From Fibrobacterota bacterium (GTDB lineage Bacteria; Fibrobacterota; Fibrobacteria; UBA11236), in NCBI GenBank assembly GCA_023249635.1, contig JAHFCH010000022.1, forward strand, positions 1 through 48,419: a stretch of DNA of 48,419 nt. Reading direction: 5' to 3'. Below are positions 16,301 to 22,340 of the stretch, in pieces. Both the position numbers and the translations under genes were made by a program. The first letter of the stretch is position 1. The number at the start of each line of letters is the position of its first letter. Below the pieces are notes generated by a model. That model ran no database searches. It saw nothing but the letters and a program-made list of their open reading frames with translations, and was not told where the DNA came from.

Positions 16301-17522
16301 CCACGTTGGCCAGGTTGCTGCGCAATACCTCGGGCTCGGTGAACTCGATGCGCTCGTTGAAGTCGGCCTCGGAATATAGGCGCACGCAGGTACCGGGCTT
16401 GACGCGGCCCGCGCGGCCGGCGCGTTGCCGTGCGCTGGCCTGGGAAATGCGTTCGATGGGCAGGCCCTGGATCTTGGTCTGGGCATGGTAGCGGGAGATG
16501 CGCGCCAGCCCGGTATCAACCACGTACCCGATACCGGGAATGGTCAGCGAAGTCTCGGCGATGTTGGTGGCCAGGATGATCTTGGGTCTGTCGCTTTCGG
16601 CGAAAACCTTTTTCTGATCGCCTTGCGGCAGACGACTGTAGAGCGGAAGGATGGCGAAGTCGCGGCCCATGTCCTTTTCCAATTCGCGCTGCAGCTCGTT
16701 GATCTCCTTCTCCGTGGGCAGAAAGGCCAGCAGGTTGTCGCGCTTGCGCCCCTGCAGCTCGCGGATGGCGATGGCGGCCGCTTCCACGGGGGCGAAGGCG
16801 CGCGCCGGAGCATCGCCTTCGTCCACGTCCTCTTCCGCCTCCTTGCCCGAGATATCCCAGTACTCCAGGCTCACCGGGAATTGCCGCCCTTCGACTTCGA
16901 TGACGGGAACCTTGGGAAGGGGAGTTTGGGCGGGCGCGGGCGCGCCCAGCGCGTTCCCCTCGCCCGCGGCTTCCATGGGTTCCCCCGCCAGGTAGGCCGC
17001 GAAACGGTTAGCGTCCAAGGTGGCCGAAGTTACGATAAGCCGGAAGTCGGGACGCCGCGGCAGAAGGCCCCGGAAGATGCCCAGCAGGATGTCGACGTTC
17101 AGGGAGCGCTCATGGGCCTCGTCCAATACCACGCAGGCGTACTGGCGCAGCAAGGGATCGCGGCGGAACTCCTGCAGCAGGATTCCGTCGGTCATGACCT
17201 TGATGCGCGCCCCCGGAGGCACGTCCTCGTGGAACCGGATCTTGGCGCCGATCAGTTCCGGGGCGCCGGTCTCCTGGCGCAAACGATCGGCGATGGTCAG
17301 GGCCGCGATGCGCCGCGGCTGGGTCACCCCAATCAGAGTGTTGCGGCCACCGGGCGCGGCTTCACCGATCCCGGCTTCCAGCAGGAACTTGGGCAACTGG
17401 GTGGTCTTTCCCGAACCGGTGCCGCCCTGGACCACTACCGCCGAGCTCTCCCGCACGGCCGTGAGGATATCCTCCTTGCGCGCAAGGATGGGAAGATCGG
17501 GATAGGTGAAGCTGTACGGCAC
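13356..17522 (-). CDS. hrpA: ATP-dependent RNA helicase HrpA-type (DEAH box)
   Basis: A 1388-residue DEAH-box helicase. Walker A GGTGSGKTTQ is at 33-42, the Ia motif TQPRRIAA follows, DEAH is at 134-137, then motif III VTSATLDA, and motif VI ASARQRAGRAGRVKPG with the helicase-associated and OB regions after it. The long C-terminal extension corresponds to DUF3418, which separates HrpA from the shorter HrpB. HrpA acts on structured mRNA and stalled ribosomes. The start is GTG at 17522: an in-frame TAA lies 12 bases upstream and no ATG occurs between. A Lys/Ala-rich tail closes the protein. It is divergent from the XRE-like gene. Confidence 0.93.
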   Translation of the reverse strand: MPYSFTYPDLPILARKEDILTAVRESSAVVVQGGTGSGKTTQLPKFLLEAGIGEAAPGGRNTLIGVTQPRRIAALTIADRLRQETGAPELIGAKIRFHEDVPPGARIKVMTDGILLQEFRRDPLLRQYACVVLDEAHERSLNVDILLGIFRGLLPRRPDFRLIVTSATLDANRFAAYLAGEPMEAAGEGNALGAPAPAQTPLPKVPVIEVEGRQFPVSLEYWDISGKEAEEDVDEGDAPARAFAPVEAAAIAIRELQGRKRDNLLAFLPTEKEINELQRELEKDMGRDFAILPLYSRLPQGDQKKVFAESDRPKIILATNIAETSLTIPGIGYVVDTGLARISRYHAQTKIQGLPIERISQASARQRAGRAGRVKPGTCVRLYSEADFNERIEFTEPEVLRSNLANVALHLLALGLDVESFPFPDPPAPAALKGAFRQLHELGAVDGPGLNASLTPEGRRMSKLPVDVALGKILLKAADYAVLDPAVVIAAGITVQDPRFLPREEPERGKAVGLHRRFEDPRSDFLGVLALWVWIHRNWGDRFTQRKLRNLCAESFLSYNRVREWMDLVDQFSRLLKLTLDPSKLKFDEAVADPLHKAILAGFLPFLARRKPEDTAYRLAGDKEAHIHPGSALAKRRPEWIVAGEIRQTSRVFIYRAAEIKPAWVEEIAPEMCKRSYGNVAWNPERGFVEAVERVSFKGFAIRQDRRVNYESVAPEECADVFWREAIIRAEAEMPGGPFLFRAANRGTLVSLAALESKARARGLVPDEEAQGIWYRQRAPGVASRVGLERFLKAAGPGALEFAHRDWAGALEGGDWEAWDSGAFDASAGVAPGKASGAPVLHVLHRLFPDRLRIAEVTYRTGYRFDYGDPLDGISLETDPAGLASLTVAGLARGIPGWRKLIWDYALERMGAKAAESARPRVVETARAWGAPADADASPAADLAGLLAADPAVGAPSFPVTWPSYLQIHVFVSGPTGRRFLIHVDPSWSQADLFAASRRLLFGGGKTWAEWLPGAKADWGGVPPPLPWKGFAYGADPLGTASEGDAKAPASGWFASAAEAEFHHALAAAMASGPAATRAGKAIAALQTFFSKRLQALADAWSMPEDARRAWQPARELLVGTLLPQSFLAAYGEDAFARAEKELPPPRPPVLAKPGTQVKSLASLGQAVSKGGSSAWAGVALVLGSGFAGREIFTAWFRGFAQPALEAKGEVTALLARAAGLPDWEELFRSPAFAARLALAWARDIPGGQGNLKVTMPVGLVSPNPVNSAVSAASAENVLADATEARARREGIRKGAKALRDSLCGRLNGLGQSVAGLPKEARGHLDALDQNMPWQRKLEAGLELEIFLSRTAAKAGPQRKASEAKAAPEEKQRKDQQIKDLSGRFKKL

Positions 17523-17609
17523 TCCGGCAAATTAGCAATGGGATTACCTTTATGCCCCAGCAACGGAGAAACGGCGCATGGCGGGACATATCTGGCGGAA
17601 GGTATCGAT

Positions 17610-18071
17610 GTGAAAGCGCAGGCGGAACGGCTGAAAGCCCTACGGATCAAGGCGGGCTTGGACGCCGAAGGCATCGCCGACCAAATCGGCATTTCCGCGG
17701 AATGGTACGTCGACTTGGAAAACGAGCCCGGCGAACTTGAGGCGAGCCTGGACCTGGCCCAATTGCGCAAGCTCGCCATCCTGCTCCACGTGGGCCTGGG
17801 GTTTCTGCTTACCGGGGCCATTGTCCCGGACGAAGTGCCGGCGCTTTCCTTCCTGGAAATCGCCCGCCGGCTGCGCATGCGCCTGGAACATTCCCCGGAC
17901 GTAGAAGCCCTGGACGAGAAGATCGGATGGGATCTGGGAAGCTTCCTCAAGCGGCCGGGCGAAGAAGGCTGGGATCAGCGCGCGCCCTTCTTCCGGGCGG
18001 TGTGCGGCGAGCTGGGTGCCGATTGGCGCGGCGTCCTCAAGTTCTGCGAGTCAATCCGCGAGGCAGAGTAA
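17610..18071 (+). CDS. Small XRE-like helix-turn-helix protein
   Basis: A 153-residue protein. Residues 3-70 form a Cro/C1-type helix-turn-helix (AERLKALRIKAGLDAEGIADQIGISAEWYVDLENEPGE...LRKLAILLHVG); the remaining 80 residues are a helical domain not recognised. The GTG at 17610 is preferred because GGAAGG lies seven bases upstream; an in-frame ATG at 17538 has no ribosome site. The gene is divergent from hrpA and convergent with the msrA-like gene (8 bp apart, with both stop codons inside one inverted repeat). Targets are unknown. Confidence 0.75.
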   Translation: MKAQAERLKALRIKAGLDAEGIADQIGISAEWYVDLENEPGELEASLDLAQLRKLAILLHVGLGFLLTGAIVPDEVPALSFLEIARRLRMRLEHSPDVEALDEKIGWDLGSFLKRPGEEGWDQRAPFFRAVCGELGADWRGVLKFCESIREAE

Positions 18072-18083
18072 CCGGTAAGTTAC
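18068..18083. repeat. Inverted repeat enclosing two convergent stop codons
   Basis: GTAAC-CGGTAA-GTTAC. The stop codon of the XRE-like gene lies in the left arm and that of the MsrA-like gene in the right arm. It may end or protect both transcripts. Confidence 0.4.
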
Positions 18084-18736
18084 GGTGCCCGAGCAGGAGC
18101 GGGCCCGTGACCCCGTTCCAGGGCCGCCGGCTTCGCGCCCGTGGATTTCGTTTTTCCTCCCCAGGCTTTCCCCAGGAATTCCTTCCGGCCCGAGAATTCG
18201 TAGTAGGCATGATAGCGCCCGGCGCTTTTCCGGTAATAATCCTGATGCTCGGCTTCGGCGGGAAAGAAGGAAGGGGCCGGTTGGATCTCCGTTACGATGG
18301 GCTTGGCGAAGCGTTTGGATTTGGACAAGCGCTTGCGCGAGGCTTCGGCCGACTTGAGTTCGGCGGGCGGGCCATAATAGATAATGGCGCGATAAGCCGA
18401 TCCCACGTCCGTGAACTGGCCGTCGACGCGGGTCGGGTCGATATTCCGCCAATAGGCATCCAGCAAGGCGGCATAACCGATGCGCTTGGGGTGGTACCAC
18501 ACCTTGACCGCCTCCACGTAGGCGGAGGTCCCCGCAGTGGCCTGATCGAAGCCGGGGGCGGCACCCGCCGGGCCGGCATATCCGGTCTGGACCGAATCGA
18601 CGCCGGGCAAGCCCTCGAAAACCGGTTCCAGGCACCAGAAGGAGCCGCCCGCGAAAAGGGCCGTAGCGGTATCGATAGGAGTCGGAAGGGCGGCGCCGAG
18701 AAGCGCGGACGCCAACAGGGAGACGGCGAACGGCAT
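18080..18736 (-). CDS. Exported MsrA-family protein lacking the catalytic cysteine
   Basis: A 218-residue protein with the full MsrA fold (peptide methionine-S-sulfoxide reductase): a signal peptide at about 1-24, the FAGGSFWCLEPVFEGLPGV motif, GYAGP, YVEAVKVWYHPKRI and the conserved HQDYY near the C-terminal third. In active MsrA the motif is GCFW, with Cys as the nucleophile. Here codon 32 (18641-18643) is TCC, Ser. The only cysteine in the mature protein is Cys35, three residues later. It is therefore either inactive, altered in chemistry (Ser32 or Cys35), or a binding protein. It starts 18 bp after the ankyrin lipoprotein on the same strand, so the two probably form an operon with a periplasmic role. 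Confidence 0.85.
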   Translation of the reverse strand: MPFAVSLLASALLGAALPTPIDTATALFAGGSFWCLEPVFEGLPGVDSVQTGYAGPAGAAPGFDQATAGTSAYVEAVKVWYHPKRIGYAALLDAYWRNIDPTRVDGQFTDVGSAYRAIIYYGPPAELKSAEASRKRLSKSKRFAKPIVTEIQPAPSFFPAEAEHQDYYRKSAGRYHAYYEFSGRKEFLGKAWGGKTKSTGAKPAALERGHGPAPARAP

Positions 18737-18754
18737 GGTCCGCTGGAAGATAGT

Positions 18755-19030
18755 TCAGAATCCGGGGTCGGTCTTGCATCCCCGGGATTGCAGGAGTTTC
18801 ATTACCCCCCAATTTCCCTCGGCGGAGGCCGCCAGATAGGGCGTCCAGCCCTCGGCGTCGACGGCGTTGATGTCGGCGCCCCTGTTGATGAGCGTGGATA
18901 CCTTGGCTTCGTCGCCGGTGCGCGAGGCCTGGATCAATTCCTGGTCCATCATCAGGCGGTCGGGGGCCGATGCGCAACCCGCGACAAGCAGGCCGAGTCC
19001 AAAAGCGCAGGCGGAAATCAGCTTAGTCAT
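18755..19030 (-). CDS. Small ankyrin-repeat lipoprotein
   Basis: A 91-residue lipoprotein. The signal peptide ends LLVAGC with the lipidated Cys near residue 19. About two ankyrin repeats follow (ELIQASRTGDEAKVSTLINRGADINAVDAEGWTPYLAASAEGNWGVMKLLQSRG). Ankyrin repeats mediate protein-protein contacts; the partner is unknown, and the downstream MsrA-like gene is a candidate. The ATG at 19030, after GGGGATGGGAT, is preferred over one 45 bases upstream because it begins the signal peptide. An AT-rich TATAAA lies about 16 bases before the start. Confidence 0.8.
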   Translation of the reverse strand: MTKLISACAFGLGLLVAGCASAPDRLMMDQELIQASRTGDEAKVSTLINRGADINAVDAEGWTPYLAASAEGNWGVMKLLQSRGCKTDPGF

Positions 19031-19517
19031 ATCCCATCCCCGTTTTATATTCGTTCCGGCCAATGGCCTTCCCATCCCGGATAGGCACCGGTTCGGGTCG
19101 GTCTGGTTTCGATTCGGTTAAGGCGCGCAGCCCCAGCTCAGTCAGTTATCCCGGCAAGCTCCCCAGCTGCATGTCGATAATATAAACGGGTCTTTTGGCC
19201 TATGCTTGCGGTCTTTTCGGGATTTTGGAACCGGAATTCCCGCAACCGTCCCGAAGGGAACGGTGGATTTCGCGGCGGCGTCTTTGTCATACTACGCGGG
19301 CGTCCGTTCCGTCATGAAGGATGCCTTGCGCATACCGCCGCGTGTACCGGTGCCGGCGCCTTTCCGTTGCGGACACCGTAGCATGCATGTTACCTAGGGC
19401 AAACCCTTCAACCGATGGGGAACGTCGCAGGGACTTCGCCCGTGGGGGACGGTTCCGCTTGCCATACCCCCCCAAAATATCGTACCTATAGGGTACGGGA
19501 TTGGAAGGGATCGACGC
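19031..19517. other. 487-bp gene-free interval between divergent genes
   Basis: This holds the promoter regions of the ankyrin lipoprotein (minus strand) and the GH31 gene (plus strand). Seen are a TATAAA-like box at 19181-19186 and the palindrome at 19481-19497. Short open frames here have no convincing start or protein-like composition. A small RNA cannot be excluded. Confidence 0.5.
19481..19497 (+). promoter_or_regulatory. Palindrome overlapping the putative GH31 promoter
   Basis: CGTACC-TATAG-GGTACG, a perfect 6-bp dyad, 20 bp before the ATG at 19518. The AT-rich centre could be part of a -10 or -7 box; TTGCCA lies upstream at 19459-19464. This is a candidate operator for a sugar-responsive repressor. 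Confidence 0.45.
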
Positions 19518-21890
19518 ATGTACCTTTTCTCCAAGTATTTCAATCCCCATAATTTCCGCTTCGCCGACGGCCAAGCGCAAGCCGGACTGCGTATCGGCGA
19601 GAAAGCGTTTTCCCTCGATGCCCGCATGGTGGGCGAAGACGTGTACCGCATCCGCATCGGCAACGATGCCCTGTGGCCCCAGGATCATAATCGCACGCCC
19701 CTGTTCGCGGACGAAAGCGGCGGCGAAGGTTTGCAGGGGAAGGCCACCCGGCTCGAGTCCGGTCGCGATGGTTCGCTTGCCCTCAAGGCGGGTGCCCTGG
19801 GACGCACTTTCCTGGCCTCCCTGCCCGGCGCGGCCTTCGGGGTTTGCGGGCGCGCCTGGATGTTCCAGTTCCGCCAGCGGCCCGACATGCAATTCTACGG
19901 GATGGGAGAAAAGAGCACGCCGTTCGAGAAATCCGATCGGGCCCATCGCTTCTGGAACACCGACGTTTGGGCCGATCACGGCACGTCCAAGGCCAAGGAC
20001 AAGACCTACGATCCCGACTATATCTCCGTCCCCTACGTGATCATCAAACGGGGGAATACCTACGCGGGATTGTTGCTGGACAATCCGCATGCCTCCGTCA
20101 TCAGCATCTCGCCCCGGCTCAACGTGGCCAACCAGATGATGGCCATGTCCCATGACGCCCCGTACTTCTTCGCCGGGTCCGAGGACGGCCCGCCCTGCCT
20201 ATACCTGCTTTTCGGCCCCAGCCTGGCCCAGCTCACCCGCAAGCTGCAGAAGCTGGTCGGCGTTTCGCCCCTGCCTCCCTTGTGGTCCCTGGGGCATCAG
20301 CAATGCCGCTGGGGCTACCGCGGCACCGAGGATATGGAATACCTGGCCGACAACTTCGAGAAGCACGAGTTCCCGAACGACGGTTTGTGGCTGGACATCG
20401 ACTACATGGAGGGCTACCGCGTCTTCACCTGGGCCAAGGAGCATTTCCGGGATCCCGCCGCGGAACTCGCCAAGCTGCAGGCCCGCGGCTTCAAGATCGT
20501 TCCCATCCTCGATCCGGGCGTGAAGAAGGAAAAGGGGTTCCCGGTCTACGATAGCGGGCACGCGGCGGACGTATTCTGCAAGAACGCGGCGGGAAGCGAA
20601 TTCACCGGCGTGGTCTGGCCGGGCTATACCGTGTTTCCCGATTTCTCCCTGGAGCGTACGCGCGCATGGTGGGCCGATCAGGTCTCGCGCTTCCTGGCCA
20701 TCGGCGCCGACGGGGCCTGGCTGGACATGAACGATCCATCCACCGGCCCGGTGGATTGCAACGCCATGCTGTTCCAGGAAGGCAAAGCGGCGCATGATGC
20801 CTACCACAATCAGTACGCTTCCCTGATGGCCCAAGCCACGCGCACCGGATTCCTGCAGGCCAGACCGGACAAACGCCCCTTCCTCATTTCCCGATCCGGT
20901 TTTACCGGGGGACAGCGCTTTTCGGCCCATTGGACCGGGGATAATTGGTCCAATTACCATCACCTGCACATGACCATCGGCAAGTCCCTGAACCTGGCGC
21001 TTTCCGGCATGCCGTTCAACGGCGGGGACGTGCCCGGCTTCGGCGGCAACTGCAAGGAGAACCTGTTCATCGATTGGTACAAGGCGGGTTTTCTTTTTCC
21101 GTTCTTCCGCAATCATTGTATGCGCACTTCGCGCCGCCAGGAACCCTGGGTCTTTTCCAAGGAGGCCATGGGCATCGCGCGCCGCTACATTCGCCTGCGC
21201 TATAAGCTCATCCCCTACCTTTACAACCTTTTCATCCGGCAAGAGGAAGAGGGCGAGGCCATCCTGCGCCCGCTGTTCTACGATTTCGAGGATACCCTCC
21301 GGCTGCCCCTGGCGCGCGTGAATGATCAGTTCATGATCGGCCCGTGGATAATGCAGGCGCCCTTTACCGTCGAAGAGGCCGAAGAGCGGGAGATCGCTCT
21401 GCCCGCGGCCCGTTGGTGGCGCGCCGACAAGCCCGGTTGGATCAAAGGTCCGCAAAGCCTGCGCTCCCGCAAGCACTCCGCGCACACGCCGTTGTTCCTG
21501 CGGGAAGGGGCCCTGTTGCCCATGCTGGAAGGCGTGGCCCGGGACAACCGCAAAAACCTGCTTTCCCTGGAATTGCTGGTTTGCCTTTCGCGCGCATTCC
21601 GCGGCCGCGCCGAGGCGCGCTACGCCTGCGATGACGGCGAGAGCTACGCCTACCGCACCGATGGCCGTAGCGAGTACGATCTGTCGGCGGAGATCCATAA
21701 GGGCGTACCGCACCTATTCGCGGTCCCGCGCAAAGAAGGCTTCGGTCGCCTACGTATCACGCCGGTTACCCTGGAGAAGTTCGACGCCCTGGATTATACC
21801 GGGCCGGACGGCCAAACGTCGCGTTTACGGCCGGAAGCCTTCACGAGCGATGCCTGGGGAGTGCCCGCGACGTTCTACGCTTGGCGCTGA
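19518..21890 (+). CDS. Glycoside hydrolase family 31 (alpha-glucosidase/alpha-xylosidase type)
   Basis: A 790-residue GH31 enzyme. The N-terminal beta domain includes MQFYGMGEKSTPFEK. The TIM barrel carries GLWLDIDYMEGYRVFTW, the nucleophile region DGAWLDMNDPS (Asp403) and the acid/base region HWTGDNWSNYHHL (Asp475). C-terminal beta domains follow (LFLREGALLPM). The family removes terminal alpha-linked sugars by retaining hydrolysis; alpha-glucosidase is likeliest, but substrate cannot be read from sequence alone. No signal peptide is seen, so it is probably cytoplasmic. GGAAGG lies upstream of ATG 19518. The gene stands alone, with no transporter beside it. Confidence 0.92.
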   Translation: MYLFSKYFNPHNFRFADGQAQAGLRIGEKAFSLDARMVGEDVYRIRIGNDALWPQDHNRTPLFADESGGEGLQGKATRLESGRDGSLALKAGALGRTFLASLPGAAFGVCGRAWMFQFRQRPDMQFYGMGEKSTPFEKSDRAHRFWNTDVWADHGTSKAKDKTYDPDYISVPYVIIKRGNTYAGLLLDNPHASVISISPRLNVANQMMAMSHDAPYFFAGSEDGPPCLYLLFGPSLAQLTRKLQKLVGVSPLPPLWSLGHQQCRWGYRGTEDMEYLADNFEKHEFPNDGLWLDIDYMEGYRVFTWAKEHFRDPAAELAKLQARGFKIVPILDPGVKKEKGFPVYDSGHAADVFCKNAAGSEFTGVVWPGYTVFPDFSLERTRAWWADQVSRFLAIGADGAWLDMNDPSTGPVDCNAMLFQEGKAAHDAYHNQYASLMAQATRTGFLQARPDKRPFLISRSGFTGGQRFSAHWTGDNWSNYHHLHMTIGKSLNLALSGMPFNGGDVPGFGGNCKENLFIDWYKAGFLFPFFRNHCMRTSRRQEPWVFSKEAMGIARRYIRLRYKLIPYLYNLFIRQEEEGEAILRPLFYDFEDTLRLPLARVNDQFMIGPWIMQAPFTVEEAEEREIALPAARWWRADKPGWIKGPQSLRSRKHSAHTPLFLREGALLPMLEGVARDNRKNLLSLELLVCLSRAFRGRAEARYACDDGESYAYRTDGRSEYDLSAEIHKGVPHLFAVPRKEGFGRLRITPVTLEKFDALDYTGPDGQTSRLRPEAFTSDAWGVPATFYAWR

Positions 21891-21921
21891 GGCGGAGTCT
21901 GAAAGGGCAGGGAGCGGGAGA

Positions 21922-22242
21922 TTATTCCGCGGAGCCGGAAGCGGCGTCGGCGGGTTGCTCTTCGGGAGCGGCTTCGGCCGATTCGCCCGGGCCCAGATAG
22001 CGCATCCAGCTTCCGTCGAGCGTATTCAGGGCATGGGCCGGGCTGGGGAACTCGGAGATGCGGCTGGCATGCTTCACCTTCAGGCGGGGCTCTTCGCCTT
22101 CGTCCCGATCCATGAACGCCAAGGTATACAGGATCTTCATCCCGTCGAAGCGGCGGAATTCGTAAATGCCCGGTTGGGTCGGCATCCCGCGGTGATCGAA
22201 ATAGGAGGACTCGGCGTCCTCGAAAAAGGGCTTAACGACCAT
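21922..22242 (-). CDS. Hypothetical protein, 106 residues
   Basis: Not recognised. The start (MVVKPFFEDAESSYFDHRGMPTQPGIYEF) and middle (RRFDGMKILYTLAFMDRD) read like a small compact alpha/beta protein, and the last 20 residues are acidic and Ala-rich. AAGGGT precedes the ATG at 22242. Codon use matches its neighbours. It lies convergent to the GH31 gene with a 31-bp gap. No signal peptide, so probably cytoplasmic. Confidence 0.65.
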   Translation of the reverse strand: MVVKPFFEDAESSYFDHRGMPTQPGIYEFRRFDGMKILYTLAFMDRDEGEEPRLKVKHASRISEFPSPAHALNTLDGSWMRYLGPGESAEAAPEEQPADAASGSAE

Positions 22243-22266
22243 ACCCTTAAAATAACATCCGAACGG

Positions 22267-22316
22267 AAACCTCCCGAGCCCGAATCCGGTCATGGGGGAC
22301 CGGAATGGAGGTTTTT
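22267..22316. terminator. Long two-tier hairpin between two minus-strand genes
   Basis: Outer stem AAACCTCC/GGAGGTTT (22267-22274 with 22307-22314) encloses an inner stem CCGGTC/GACCGG (22286-22291 with 22298-22303). TTTTT follows on the plus strand; the minus strand has a shorter T run. It is placed to end the Kelch-protein transcript. Confidence 0.6.
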
Positions 22317-22340
22317 GATGCCTTCCCGGCCCTGCCGGCC

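Noticed and set aside
14553-16379. 608-codon open frame on the plus strand inside hrpA
   Set aside because: It runs antisense to a complete DEAH helicase; its protein has no recognisable motif and has the Gly/Arg/Gln-rich composition typical of antisense frames in GC-rich DNA.
20199-21713. 504-codon minus-strand frame inside the GH31 gene
   Set aside because: The plus strand encodes a full GH31 enzyme with both catalytic aspartates; the antisense frame is a composition artefact.
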